DNA of 64,000 bases from Providencia sp. R33. Lineage in GTDB: Bacteria; Pseudomonadota; Gammaproteobacteria; Enterobacterales; Enterobacteriaceae. Location: assembly GCF_019343475.1 (NCBI RefSeq), contig NZ_CP072453.1:1178001-1242000 (forward strand), written 5' to 3'. Numbering within the stretch: the stretch's first letter is position 1; each line of letters starts with the position of its first letter. Positions 10,011-19,007 of this stretch are shown in pieces. The notes under the pieces are model-generated. The model had not been told where the DNA came from and made no database searches. It saw nothing but the letters and a program-made list of their open reading frames with translations. A program made the translations under genes and the position numbers.

Positions 10011-10201
10011 AAAACACCTCTATTGGTTATGAAAAAACTTTTTTCGCTTAAATAAGGATACCACTTATTTTAGATAAAATAATGACATAACACAGAGAGA
10101 TCATCCCCTTGTTGAAGAATAGTTCACTTTATGCAGAGTTAAGTGGTTAATCGCTGAAAAAACAATCAGATCGGTGGTTGTTTATTAATCAATTATTCCG
10201 C

Positions 10202-10230
10202 AATAAAAAGGGTGGAAATTCCACCCTTCA
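10202..10230 (-). terminator. Terminator of purMN
   Basis: Read on the minus strand, the stem AAGGGTGG / CCACCCTT is followed by TTTTTATTG, a standard rho-independent terminator 27 bases after the purN stop. Confidence 0.85.
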
Positions 10231-10256
10231 ATTTGCTATTTAACCGTGTAAATAAA

Positions 10257-10895
10257 CTACTCGTTAGCATAACCCTGTTGAGGGAGCGTTTTACCATCTA
10301 ATACGGCTTTACCCTCAACCATGGTTAAGCGGTTATCACTAAACCATTGTACAACCAGAGGGTAGATAGCATGCTCTTGCGTTTTGACTCGTTCAATCAG
10401 GTCTTCTTCTGTATCTTCGGGAAAAACGGGTACTTTAGCCTGTAATATCACAGGACCACCGTCTAATTCCTCAGTAACAAAATGAACGGAAGTGCCGTGT
10501 TCTTGATCGCCATTTTCCAAGGCTTTACGATGAGTATGTAGCCCAGGGTATTTTGGTAATAAAGAAGGGTGAATGTTGAGTAATTTCCCTGTGAAATGAG
10601 TCACAAATTCTGGGGATAAAATACGCATAAACCCAGCTAAGACCACCAAATCGGGCTGGTATTGCTCAATAAGCGCTAATAAAGCCGCATCATAGGCTTG
10701 GCGATTTGTATACGTTTTTGCATCAAGGCAAGCGGCAGGGATCCCTGCCTGCTGTGCCCGCACTAGCCCATAAGCCGTGCTTTGGTTGCTCACTACGGCA
10801 ACTATACGACCCTTTATGGTGCCTGATTGGCAACCTTCAATGATCGATTGTAAGTTACTGCCGCTGCCAGAAATGAGAACAACGATTTTTTTCAT
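10257..10895 (-). CDS. purN: Phosphoribosylglycinamide formyltransferase PurN
   Basis: PurN uses 10-formyl-THF to convert GAR to FGAR in de novo purine synthesis. The phosphate-binding start VLISGSGSNLQSII, the catalytic Asn/His segment LLNIHPSLLPKYPGLHTH and the later Asp in ELDGGPVI are all present. The length of 212 matches E. coli. Its ATG overlaps the purM stop by one base (TAATG), so the genes are translationally coupled, as in other enterobacteria. Confidence 0.95.
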   Translation of the reverse strand: MKKIVVLISGSGSNLQSIIEGCQSGTIKGRIVAVVSNQSTAYGLVRAQQAGIPAACLDAKTYTNRQAYDAALLALIEQYQPDLVVLAGFMRILSPEFVTHFTGKLLNIHPSLLPKYPGLHTHRKALENGDQEHGTSVHFVTEELDGGPVILQAKVPVFPEDTEEDLIERVKTQEHAIYPLVVQWFSDNRLTMVEGKAVLDGKTLPQQGYANE

Positions 10896-11935
10896 TAGCG
10901 GATTACAACCTGCTCTTCACCTGCAGGTAATTGGCCGATGGAGCCAATTTGCCATGCATTTTCACCCAGTGATGTTAATAACGCTAATGCGGCGTTGACT
11001 TCACTCTGTGGCAGGGCAATGATGATGCCAACACCACAGTTAAAGGTACGGTACATTTCATGGGTAGTGACATCACCAGCGTGTTGTAACCAGCTGAAAA
11101 CAGAAGGCCATTGCCAGCTGCTACCATCGATAATGGCTTGGGTGTTATCAGGCAGAACGCGCGGGATATTTTCCCAGAAACCGCCACCCGTAATGTGTGC
11201 AATCGCGTGAATGTCATTTTTTGCGATCAGCTCTAACACGTTTTTCACATAAATACGTGTAGGTTCTAATAAATGATCAGCCAATGATTTGCCATCTAAC
11301 TGTTCAGTTTCAGGGTTCGTTTTGCTAACTTCTAAAACTTTACGTACTAATGAATAGCCGTTTGAGTGAGGGCCACTTGAGGCGAGGGCGATTAGTGCAT
11401 CACCAGCGCTGACTTTGCTGCCATCAATGATTTCAGAGCGTTCAACCACACCGACGCAAAAGCCTGCAACATCATAGTCTTCACCGTGGTACATGCCTGG
11501 CATTTCAGCGGTTTCACCACCCACTAATGCGCAACCAGATTGTTTACAGCCTTCAGCAATTCCCGTGATGACGCTGGCAGCGGTATCAACGTCTAATTTG
11601 CCTGTTGCGTAGTAATCAAGGAAGAATAATGGCTCAGCCCCTTGAACGATAAGGTCATTGACGCACATGGCAACAAGGTCAATCCCGATTGAATCGTGAC
11701 GTTTTAAATCCATTGCCAGACGTAACTTTGTACCAACGCCATCGGTGCCTGAAACGAGTACAGGCTCGCGGTATTTTTGTGGCAGGGAACATAAAGCACC
11801 GAACCCACCAAGACCCCCCATCACTTCGGGACGACGCGTTTCTTTTACAACACCTTTAATACGTTCAACCAGTGCGTTACCTGCATCAATATCGACACCG
11901 GCATCTTTATAGCTGAGAGAGGTTTTATCAGTCAC
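10895..11935 (-). CDS. purM: Phosphoribosylformylglycinamidine cyclo-ligase PurM (AIR synthetase)
   Basis: PurM closes FGAM to AIR using ATP. Conserved segments are DAGNALVERIK, GGLGGFGALCSLP, SGTDGVGTKLRLA and GGETAEMPGMY. I place the start at the GTG at 11935 (VTDKTSLSYKDAGVDID), which gives 346 residues, matches the E. coli N-terminus, and has a GGGGG ribosome site just upstream. A TTG at 11947 is in frame but less likely. It heads the purMN operon and diverges from upp across a PurR operator. Confidence 0.93.
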   Translation of the reverse strand: MTDKTSLSYKDAGVDIDAGNALVERIKGVVKETRRPEVMGGLGGFGALCSLPQKYREPVLVSGTDGVGTKLRLAMDLKRHDSIGIDLVAMCVNDLIVQGAEPLFFLDYYATGKLDVDTAASVITGIAEGCKQSGCALVGGETAEMPGMYHGEDYDVAGFCVGVVERSEIIDGSKVSAGDALIALASSGPHSNGYSLVRKVLEVSKTNPETEQLDGKSLADHLLEPTRIYVKNVLELIAKNDIHAIAHITGGGFWENIPRVLPDNTQAIIDGSSWQWPSVFSWLQHAGDVTTHEMYRTFNCGVGIIIALPQSEVNAALALLTSLGENAWQIGSIGQLPAGEEQVVIR

Positions 11936-11999
11936 TACGGCCCCCAAGGCAATTACATTTTTGAGAAAAATAACATCATGGACAGTATTCTAACAGGCA

Positions 12000-12015
12000 A
12001 AGCAAACGTTTGCGA
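12000..12015. promoter_or_regulatory. PurR operator (PUR box)
   Basis: AAGCAAACGTTTGCGA matches the 16-base PurR consensus ACGCAAACGTTTGCGT at 14 of 16 positions. It lies 65 bases upstream of purM in the purM/upp divergent region, where E. coli also has one. Purine repression of purMN follows from this. Confidence 0.85.
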
Positions 12016-12294
12016 TAGCTTTGTGAATGAAAATTCTTATGGCTGGAAATGGCAGAAAGTGAGCGTGTTCACAAGGTGAAATGTGAGTGGTATTTAAATA
12101 TTGGCAAAAAAATAAATTCGGTTGATCATCAACATGCAACTTAACCGATATGGGGTATACTATTTTAAAAAAAGTTTGCCTAATCGTTGATGTTTTGACC
12201 AAAATCAAACGTAATCTAGTGGCATTCATGGTTAAAAGAGTTATAATCCCGCGATTTTTTTGTCCGCCAGCGTCTAAAATAGTAGGAGAAACCC

Positions 12295-12921
12295 ATGAAG
12301 ATCGTTGAGGTAAAACACCCTCTCGTTAAACATAAACTTGGCCTGATGCGAGATCATGATATAAGCACTAAACGCTTTCGTGAACTGGCCTCAGAGGTTG
12401 GTAGCCTACTGACTTATGAAGCAACCGCTGACCTAGAAACTGAAAAAGTGACTATTGATGGTTGGTGTGGTCCTGTCGAAATAGAACAAATTAAAGGTAA
12501 GAAAATCACCGTAGTACCAATTCTTCGTGCAGGTATTGGTATGATGAATGGTGTATTGGAAAGTATTCCTAGCGCACGTATCAGTGTGGTTGGTGTTTAC
12601 CGTGATGAAGAAACACTGCAACCTGTCCCTTATTTCCAAAAACTGACTTCAGATATCGATGAGCGTATGGCGTTAGTTGTTGACCCTATGTTGGCAACTG
12701 GCGGCTCGATGATCGCAACTATCGATTTACTGAAAAAAGAAGGGTGTAAGTCAATTAAGGTTTTAGTCTTAGTTGCGGCACCTGAAGGGATCAAAGCATT
12801 AGAAAAAGTCCACCCAGACGTTGAGCTGTATACCGCTTCCATTGATCAATATCTCAATGAAGAAGGTTACATTGTTCCTGGTCTCGGTGATGCGGGCGAT
12901 AAGATATTTGGTACTAAATAA
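12295..12921 (+). CDS. upp: Uracil phosphoribosyltransferase Upp
   Basis: Upp converts uracil and PRPP to UMP in pyrimidine salvage. The 208-residue protein is the standard length, with VPILRAGIGM, the PRPP loop VVDPMLATGGSM, and the uracil-binding C-terminus (EEGYIVPGLGDAGDKIFGT). A TAGGAGAA ribosome site precedes the ATG. uraA, the uracil permease gene, follows after a terminator-like attenuator, so import and salvage are linked. Confidence 0.96.
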   Translation: MKIVEVKHPLVKHKLGLMRDHDISTKRFRELASEVGSLLTYEATADLETEKVTIDGWCGPVEIEQIKGKKITVVPILRAGIGMMNGVLESIPSARISVVGVYRDEETLQPVPYFQKLTSDIDERMALVVDPMLATGGSMIATIDLLKKEGCKSIKVLVLVAAPEGIKALEKVHPDVELYTASIDQYLNEEGYIVPGLGDAGDKIFGTK

Positions 12922-12926
12922 AAATG

Positions 12927-12953
12927 AGCCGACTGAGAAGTCGGCTTTTTTTT
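12927..12953 (+). terminator. Terminator/attenuator between upp and uraA
   Basis: The 8-bp stem AGCCGACT / AGTCGGCT with a 4-base loop is followed by eight T residues. It should reduce read-through from upp into uraA. Confidence 0.88.
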
Positions 12954-13030
12954 GATTTATTGAATGAGATAAAACGTATGCAGGTCTTCGGGCACTTGCA
13001 TAAATCATAGCTAAAAGGGGATAAGCTAAA

Positions 13031-14323
13031 ATGACACGTCGCACCATTGGTGTTGAAGAAAGACCACCATTACTACAAACCATTCCACTAAGTTTTCAGC
13101 ATCTTTTTGCGATGTTTGGCGCAACCGTTGTCGTACCCATTTTGTTTGGTGTAAATCCAGCAACAATCTTGCTGTTTAACGGCATCGGTACACTAATCTA
13201 CCTCTTTATCTGTAAAGGTCAGATCCCTGCTTATTTAGGGTCAAGTTTTGCCTTTATTTCACCGGTGCTGATTTTACTGCCTTTAGGCTATGAACTGGCA
13301 CTTGGCGGCTTTATTATTTGTGGCGTGCTGTTTTGCCTTGTGGCGTTAATTGTCAAAGTCGCGGGAAGGGGCTGGATCAACGTCATGTTCCCACCCGCAG
13401 CGATGGGGGCGATTGTTGCCGTTATCGGGTTAGAGCTCGCTCAGACGGCAGCGGGTATGGCAGGTTTACTGCCAAAAGATGGCGCCGCGGTTGATACCAA
13501 TACTTTAATCATTTCATTAACCACGTTATCAGTCACCATTTTATGTGCGGTCATGTTCCGCGGGTTCTTATCGATTATCCCTATTTTAATCGGGTTCTTA
13601 ACGGGGTATGCGTTGTCATATTTTATGGGCATTGTGGATTTCACTCCAGTGATTGAAGCGCCTTGGTTTGCTATCCCAACATTCTATACCCCACGTTTTG
13701 AGTGGTTTGCCATACTCACTATTTTACCTGCGGCTTTAGTCGTTATCGCAGAACACGTAGGGCATTTAGTGGTTACGGCCAATATCGTTGAGCGGGATTT
13801 AATGAAATCCCCTGGTTTACATCGCTCCATGTTTGCTAACGGTTTCTCAACAGTGTTATCCGGTTTCTTCGGTTCAACGCCAAACACTACCTATGGTGAA
13901 AACATCGGCGTGATGGCGATCACCAAGGTTTACAGTACTTGGGTTATCGGTGGAGCGGCGATTATCGCGATTTTGCTATCATGTATCGGTAAATTAGCCG
14001 CGGCTATCCAATTAGTCCCTGTGCCAGTGATGGGCGGTGTTTCTTTATTATTGTACGGGGTCATCGGTGCGTCAGGTATTCGTGTTTTGATTGATTCGAA
14101 GGTTGACTATAATAAGCCACAAAACTTAATTTTAACCTCTGTGATCTTAATCATCGGGGTGAGTGGTGCGGTTATTCATATTGGTCAAGCTGAATTGAAA
14201 GGCATGGCATTAGCGACTATTGTCGGGATCTTTATGGCATTACTGTTCCGCTTTATTACCTTTGTTCGCCCTGAAAAACAGTTTATTAACAGTGAAGTTA
14301 AAGAGCTAAATAGTGATAAGTAA
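13031..14323 (+). CDS. uraA: Uracil:H+ symporter UraA
   Basis: This 430-residue NCS2-family permease has about 14 hydrophobic segments. The N-terminal VEERPPLLQTIPLSFQHLFA and the uracil-binding segments FISPVL and AEHVGH, followed by GSTPNTTYGENIGV, match UraA. It imports uracil for Upp. The start ATG follows an AAAAGGGG ribosome site. Confidence 0.94.
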   Translation: MTRRTIGVEERPPLLQTIPLSFQHLFAMFGATVVVPILFGVNPATILLFNGIGTLIYLFICKGQIPAYLGSSFAFISPVLILLPLGYELALGGFIICGVLFCLVALIVKVAGRGWINVMFPPAAMGAIVAVIGLELAQTAAGMAGLLPKDGAAVDTNTLIISLTTLSVTILCAVMFRGFLSIIPILIGFLTGYALSYFMGIVDFTPVIEAPWFAIPTFYTPRFEWFAILTILPAALVVIAEHVGHLVVTANIVERDLMKSPGLHRSMFANGFSTVLSGFFGSTPNTTYGENIGVMAITKVYSTWVIGGAAIIAILLSCIGKLAAAIQLVPVPVMGGVSLLLYGVIGASGIRVLIDSKVDYNKPQNLILTSVILIIGVSGAVIHIGQAELKGMALATIVGIFMALLFRFITFVRPEKQFINSEVKELNSDK

Positions 14324-14342
14324 TCGTATTTTTTAATTTCAG

Positions 14343-14377
14343 TCAATTGCCGCTGTGGTTAAAGCAGCGGCAATTGA
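14343..14377 (+). terminator. Perfect hairpin between uraA and hda
   Basis: A 13-bp perfect inverted repeat (TCAATTGCCGCTG / CAGCGGCAATTGA) with a 9-base loop lies 20 bases after the uraA stop. It lacks a T-run, so it may stabilise the 3' end or only weakly terminate. Confidence 0.5.
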
Positions 14378-14455
14378 ACGGGATCCTGTTCATCTAGCCG
14401 CGTTTTTTGTGGTAAACTGTTTAGCGAAAATTGATTTGTACAGCCAGAGGCGATT

Positions 14456-15157
14456 CTGAACACACCATCACAGCTTTCACTACCACTTTATCTACCGGAT
14501 GATGAAACCTTTGCCAGCTTTTATGCAGGGGAAAATGATGCGTTGCTGTCTGCTATAAAATCTGCAATCAACCAAGCCCATGGTAGCTACATTTACTATT
14601 GGTCACGTGAAGGTGGCGGAAAAAGCCATTTACTCCATGCGGCGTGTGCAGAGCTTTCAGAGCAAGGTGTCGCTGTTGGTTATGTTCCTTTAGATAAACG
14701 CGCCTATTTTGTACCTGATGTCCTTGAAGGCATGGAAAACCTCTCACTGGTATGTATTGATAATATCCAATGCATAGCGGGGGATGAAGAATGGGAAATG
14801 GCGATTTTCAATTTATACAATCGTATCCTCGAAATTGGCCGTACCTGTTTGTTGATCACCAGTGATCGCCCACCTCGTCAAATTGACCTCAAACTGCCTG
14901 ATTTAGCATCCCGCCTTGACTGGGGGCAGATTTACAAACTGCATCCATTAAGTGATGAAGATAAAATCTACGCCTTACAATTACGTGCTCGCATGCGTGG
15001 CTTTGAACTGCCCGAAGATGTATGCCGTTTTGTGCTTAAGCGCCTCGACAGAAAAATGGGTACGTTGTTTGATATTCTCAACAAGCTCGATCACGCCTCA
15101 ATTGTTGCCCAGCGCAAACTCACCATTCCGTTTGTTAAAGATATTTTGAAGCTATAG
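14456..15157 (+). CDS. hda: Hda, DnaA regulatory inactivator, starting at CTG
   Basis: Hda binds the DNA-loaded sliding clamp and triggers hydrolysis of DnaA-bound ATP, preventing re-initiation. The AAA+ domain shows an A-like loop (SREGGGKSHLLHAACAE), VCIDNIQ as Walker B, and LASRLDWGQIYKL. With a CTG start at 14456 the protein is 233 residues, identical in length to E. coli Hda, and begins MNTPSQLSLPLYLPDD, which contains the QLSLPL clamp-binding motif. An AGAGG site sits upstream. Starting at the TTG at 14543 would lose the clamp motif. E. coli hda is also known to use CTG. Confidence 0.93.
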   Translation: MNTPSQLSLPLYLPDDETFASFYAGENDALLSAIKSAINQAHGSYIYYWSREGGGKSHLLHAACAELSEQGVAVGYVPLDKRAYFVPDVLEGMENLSLVCIDNIQCIAGDEEWEMAIFNLYNRILEIGRTCLLITSDRPPRQIDLKLPDLASRLDWGQIYKLHPLSDEDKIYALQLRARMRGFELPEDVCRFVLKRLDRKMGTLFDILNKLDHASIVAQRKLTIPFVKDILKL

Positions 15158-15306
15158 TAATATTACTGTCTTAATGATTAATATAGCCTTAAACTTGAAT
15201 GGCAATGGTATTTAAAATAATAAATATAAAAGATATGGTTAGTTGACTATAAAAAAATAGTATTTTAGATTTTTCTTTACTATAAAATAGGTAAGGAAAT
15301 CAAATC

Positions 15307-15571
15307 ATGAACGAAAGGGAATATATAGGTTCTTTTACAGTAACCGCAAGCTCTTCATTATTTCGGACAGAAAACAACTCAATTATTAGATAAGAAAATG
15401 AATACGTGGTCTAGTGGGCTGAAAGAACGATTTTTAACCCATATGCCATCCATATCTGCTCCTCCAAAACAATCTAAGTACCCTAATATTATTGGTAGTG
15501 CTACGGGTGCTGTATCATCAGAATTAACGAAGAAAAATATAGATGACAACCTAAAAGGAGATAATGAATAA
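15307..15571 (+). pseudogene. Frameshifted small gene of unknown function
   Basis: A 28-codon ORF (15307-15393, MNEREYIGSFTVTASSS...) ends in a stop. A second ORF in the +1 frame (57 codons from the ATG at 15398) can be read upstream without a stop from about 15350 (ALHYFGQKTTQLLDKKMNTW). Joining the two near 15350 would give one protein of about 88 residues, so a small indel probably broke it. The last codon and TAA directly abut the ATG of the next gene. The family is unknown. The ORFs are AT-rich and interrupt the conserved hda-yfgD order, which suggests acquisition. Alternatively the second ORF is a genuine short gene on its own. Confidence 0.4.
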
Positions 15572-15805
15572 ATGAAAATCTTGTTGTATTTTATCTATTT
15601 TTATTTAAGTTTATTTGTTATTTTTTTTTGCGTTATAGTCATAACCCAATTAATTAACCAATTAAATATACTCTATAAGGTTGGTAATTTTTCTTATGGT
15701 AAAAGTGATTTTATTGAAGCAATAATAATTTCAAATATAGTGGGCTTTTTCACTGCTTTTTTTTTAACCATACTGAGCTATATGGAATATAAAGGTCAGA
15801 AATAA
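15572..15805 (+). CDS. Small membrane protein, 77 residues, coupled to the upstream broken gene
   Basis: There are two predicted membrane helices, at about residues 4-27 (LLYFIYFYLSLFVIFFCVIVI) and 48-68 (AIIISNIVGFFTAFFLTILSY). Its ATG follows the TAA of the upstream ORF without a gap, and an AAAGGAG site lies about 14 bases upstream, inside the previous ORF. This coupling suggests the two work as a pair, for example a small toxin with a membrane immunity protein; that is a guess from architecture only. A terminator follows at once. Confidence 0.55.
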   Translation: MKILLYFIYFYLSLFVIFFCVIVITQLINQLNILYKVGNFSYGKSDFIEAIIISNIVGFFTAFFLTILSYMEYKGQK

Positions 15806-15806
15806 C

Positions 15807-15845
15807 AAAAAACCAGTCTTAATTTTTCAGTGGGACTGGTTTTTG
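15807..15845. terminator. Bidirectional terminator between the insertion and yfgD
   Basis: A 10-bp stem (AAAACCAGTC / GACTGGTTTT) is flanked by A-rich sequence on one side and T-rich sequence on the other. It serves the convergent small membrane gene and yfgD. Confidence 0.8.
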
Positions 15846-15862
15846 CTTATTAAGAGGGATTT

Positions 15863-16219
15863 TTACAAAATCCCCAACACTTGCTCAGGTGGGCGACCTA
15901 AACGGGCTTTATCACCATTAACCACAATAGGGCGTTCAATCAATTTAGGATTTTCATGCATAGCTTTAATGAGTTGATCCTGCGTTAAACTGTCATCGCT
16001 TAAATTCAATTCTTTATACAGGTCTTCCTTCGTACGCATTAATTGACGTGCATCTTTAAAACCTAACATTTTCAGTAACTTTTTAATCTCTACAGCAGTC
16101 GGTGCCGTTTTTAAGTATTCAACCACCGTTGGTGCGACCCCTTTTTCTTCTAAAAGTGCTAAGGTTTCACGGCTTTTCGAGCAACGCGGGTTATGGTAAA
16201 TCTTAATTGAATCCGTCAT
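15863..16219 (-). CDS. yfgD: ArsC-family thioredoxin-fold protein YfgD
   Basis: The 118-residue protein has the ArsC fold with its active-site cysteine in YHNPRCSKSRETL and the conserved C-terminal IERPIVVNGDKARLGRPPE. It resembles glutaredoxin-dependent arsenate reductases, but its position next to bepA/hda is that of E. coli YfgD, whose substrate is not settled. I chose the ATG at 16219 (MTDSIKIY) with an AAGGA site; 11 extra upstream residues are unlikely. It lies 10 bases after bepA on the same strand. Confidence 0.85.
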   Translation of the reverse strand: MTDSIKIYHNPRCSKSRETLALLEEKGVAPTVVEYLKTAPTAVEIKKLLKMLGFKDARQLMRTKEDLYKELNLSDDSLTQDQLIKAMHENPKLIERPIVVNGDKARLGRPPEQVLGIL

Positions 16220-16229
16220 TTTTAAGTCC

Positions 16230-17693
16230 TTACGGTTTTGCATTTTCATCACGTAATTGTAGTTTTCTCAATGCATCGATACGTGCATCGTAGCGCTGTT
16301 GTTCATAACTGCCTAAACGGCTTTGGCGGCTGGCATCACTTAAGTAATTGATTGCCGTGTCATAACCACCACGCAGTGCGAGGCCTTCGGCATAAGCAGC
16401 GAGTTCTTCTGGGCGATTGCCTTGTTTTGCTGACGCTTCAGCCAATAAATCCCAACCAATCGGGTCATCCGGGTAATCAAAGGTGTATTTATTCAGCAGT
16501 GTAGTGGCTTCTTTATACTGATGGTTGTTGATTAACGCATTCGCCAAGTTAACGATAAATACCGTGTTTTTCGGTGATTTTTTCAGTGCAGTTTGCAGAC
16601 GTGTAACAGCTTTCATTGCTTGGTTTTGTTCAATGTCGATATCGGTCATGCTATCGATAAACCACGGGTTATCCGGCTGTTTATTTAACAGCTCAGTGAG
16701 GATTTTCCCTGAATCTGCATATTTTTTATCCTGTGAAAGGATCAGCGCCTTGCCATATTGCGCGGCGAGTTGTTCGTTTGACGTGCCTTTTTCGTAATTT
16801 TCAATGATCTGGTCAAGGGCATGTTTTTGGTCTGTGCCATACATGGCTAAAATACGGACACGGGCCAACATAAAATCTAAAGATGAAGGTACGCTAACTT
16901 TGGGTAATTGGCTTGAACGGTTACGCGCATCCGCTAAACGGCTGTCGGGAAGGGGGTGCGTTAATAAAATTTCAGGTGGTTTAGACATATAGCGGGTTTG
17001 GTCAGCCATAGTTTGCATAAAATCTGCCATCGCATGAGGGTCAAAACCCGAACGACGCAATGTTTGCAGGCCAATACGGTCTGCTTCTTGCTCATTCGCT
17101 TGGGTGAAACTGATCATCCCTTGTTGCACACCCGCCATGGTACTTGTCAGTGCAGCAAAACCCGCTTGTGGGTTGGCCATCACTAAAAGGAGTGAGCCAA
17201 TTGTCCCTGCAATGGCTAACGGCGTGGTGCTTTTTTGGTCTTCCATCATTCGTGCAAGGTGTCTTTGCGTGACGTGGGAAATTTCGTGCGCCATTACCGA
17301 TGCGAGTTGACTTTCATTTTGGCTATAACGGAATAAGGCAGAATGCAGCACCACATTGCCGCCAAAATAGGCATAGGCATTGATATTTGGGTTATTAACT
17401 AAATAAAACTTAAACGGAGTTTTAACTGAGTCGGCATTCTTCACTAAGCGCATGCCAATCTTGTTAACATATTGAGTTAACAGGGGATCGTAAATAAGTG
17501 GTGTGCTGGCACGAATTTGCCGAGTGATAGCATCACCCATAATAATTTCTTGATTAATACTGAGCGTGCCACCGGCAGTGGTACCGATGTCGGGTAAGGT
17601 ATCTTCAATTGCGCTATAAGCAGGCAAAACTGCACCATTTATGAGTGCAGCGATCATGAAAGCCAATAATGGGTATTTCAATTTTTTTTTCAT
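16230..17693 (-). CDS. bepA: BepA, periplasmic metalloprotease/chaperone for LptD assembly
   Basis: BepA promotes LptD maturation and degrades misassembled beta-barrel proteins at the BAM complex. From the ATG at 17693 it has 487 residues, the same as E. coli. There is a signal peptide (LLAFMIAALINGAVLPAYS|A), an M48 zinc protease domain with HEISHVTQRH and the distal glutamate in NEQEADRIG, and C-terminal TPR repeats from about residue 310. The longer upstream reading has no support. It is divergent from perM and upstream of yfgD in a likely operon. Confidence 0.93.
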   Translation of the reverse strand: MKKKLKYPLLAFMIAALINGAVLPAYSAIEDTLPDIGTTAGGTLSINQEIIMGDAITRQIRASTPLIYDPLLTQYVNKIGMRLVKNADSVKTPFKFYLVNNPNINAYAYFGGNVVLHSALFRYSQNESQLASVMAHEISHVTQRHLARMMEDQKSTTPLAIAGTIGSLLLVMANPQAGFAALTSTMAGVQQGMISFTQANEQEADRIGLQTLRRSGFDPHAMADFMQTMADQTRYMSKPPEILLTHPLPDSRLADARNRSSQLPKVSVPSSLDFMLARVRILAMYGTDQKHALDQIIENYEKGTSNEQLAAQYGKALILSQDKKYADSGKILTELLNKQPDNPWFIDSMTDIDIEQNQAMKAVTRLQTALKKSPKNTVFIVNLANALINNHQYKEATTLLNKYTFDYPDDPIGWDLLAEASAKQGNRPEELAAYAEGLALRGGYDTAINYLSDASRQSRLGSYEQQRYDARIDALRKLQLRDENAKP

Positions 17694-17889
17694 GAAACGT
17701 GAGTATCCCATACAACGTTTAAAATTTAGGGTAAATACCGACTTTATTTCGAGTCTATAAGTACAAGGCATTAAATAACTCGAAAAGTTTAAAACACATG
17801 ATAGCAAAAGCTATCGTAAAATCTGTTATTCGGTATAATTTTCGATAATTTAGGAACTGTCCTTCGCATTAATTCCTCAGGAGCAACAC

Positions 17890-18954
17890 ATGCTGGAATT
17901 GTTTTTACAATGGTACCGTCGGCGTTTTGCCGATCCACAAGCCGTGGCACTGTTTACATTACTTGTCTCAGGTTTTGTGATCATCTTCTTTTTCAGCAGT
18001 ATACTGGCTCCGTTGCTGGTGGCAATTGCCTTGGCCTATTTACTTGAATGGCCAACAAATATGTTACAACGCACTGGGTTATCCCGCGCTCTTGCGGTGA
18101 GTATCATTTTGACCCTGTTTGCGGGAATAAGTGCCATGGTAATTTTAATTATTGCGCCAACAGCATGGCAGCAAGGCATTAATTTGATGTCCGATCTGCC
18201 AAACATGGTTAACCGCTTCAATGAATTTGCACAAAAATTACCTGAGCAATACCCTGCATTAGTTGACGTGGGAATTATTGATATGATGGCAGACAACCTG
18301 CGTAGTCGTTTGTCAGGGATTGCAGATTCAGTGGTTAAAGCGTCAGTGGCATCTTTAATTGGGATCTTCTCCCTCGCCGTATATTTAGTGTTAGTGCCAT
18401 TAATGACCTTTTTTCTACTAAAAGACAAAGAACGTATTAGCCGGAGTTTCTTAAAGTTGCTGCCCAAAAACCGTTTGCTGGTGGGGAAAGTTTGGGTTGA
18501 AATGAACGAACAGATCACCAATTATCTGCGTGGTAAAGTAACGGAAATGGTGATAGTCGGCGTCGCAACATATTTATGTTTCGCCTATTTTGATTTGCGC
18601 TATGCGGTATTGTTATCGGTACTTGTGGGTGTCGCGGTACTCATTCCCTATATTGGTGCAGTCGCTGCCACTATTCCTGTTGTCATTGTCGCGTTGTTTC
18701 AATACGGCATTGGCAGTGAGTTTTGGTATTTGATGTTAGTTTATTTGATCATTCAAGGGCTGGATAGCAACGTTGTGGTGCCATTACTGTTTTCAGAGGC
18801 CGTAAACTTACACCCATTGGTGATTATTTTGTCTGTAGTGGTATTTGGCGGGTTATGGGGCTTTTGGGGGGTTTTCTTTGCAATACCATTAGCAACTTTA
18901 ATTAAAGCGGTTATCCATGTTTGGCCAGAAGAGCAAGTAGAAGCGGCTAAATAA
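17890..18954 (+). CDS. perM: PerM, AI-2E transporter family inner-membrane protein
   Basis: This 354-residue polytopic protein of the AI-2E/PerM family starts with the characteristic cluster of helices (ALFTLLVSGFVIIFFFSSILAPLLVAIALAYLLEWP, shown here in part) and has the C-terminal pattern PLVIILSVVVFGGLWGF. Family members include transporters and Na+/H+ antiporters; the substrate of PerM is unknown. An AGGAG site precedes the ATG. The gene is divergent from bepA, as in E. coli. Confidence 0.88.
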   Translation: MLELFLQWYRRRFADPQAVALFTLLVSGFVIIFFFSSILAPLLVAIALAYLLEWPTNMLQRTGLSRALAVSIILTLFAGISAMVILIIAPTAWQQGINLMSDLPNMVNRFNEFAQKLPEQYPALVDVGIIDMMADNLRSRLSGIADSVVKASVASLIGIFSLAVYLVLVPLMTFFLLKDKERISRSFLKLLPKNRLLVGKVWVEMNEQITNYLRGKVTEMVIVGVATYLCFAYFDLRYAVLLSVLVGVAVLIPYIGAVAATIPVVIVALFQYGIGSEFWYLMLVYLIIQGLDSNVVVPLLFSEAVNLHPLVIILSVVVFGGLWGFWGVFFAIPLATLIKAVIHVWPEEQVEAAK

Positions 18955-18964
18955 GAAATCAATC

Positions 18965-18993
18965 ATAGTGCTGTATGGGATATACAGCACTAT
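18965..18993. terminator. Hairpin between convergent perM and bcp
   Basis: A 12-bp perfect stem (ATAGTGCTGTAT / ATACAGCACTAT) with a 5-base loop lies between the two convergent stops. It has no strong T-run on either side, so it may act in both directions with modest strength. Confidence 0.6.
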
Positions 18994-19007
18994 TGAATTA
19001 TAAAATA

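Noticed and set aside
11990..12229. 79-codon ORF in the purM/upp divergent region
   Set aside because: It overlaps the PurR operator and promoter region, has no ribosome site and looks like chance.
18036..18521. 161-codon ORF antisense to perM
   Set aside because: Lies wholly inside a well-supported gene and shows low-complexity antisense composition.
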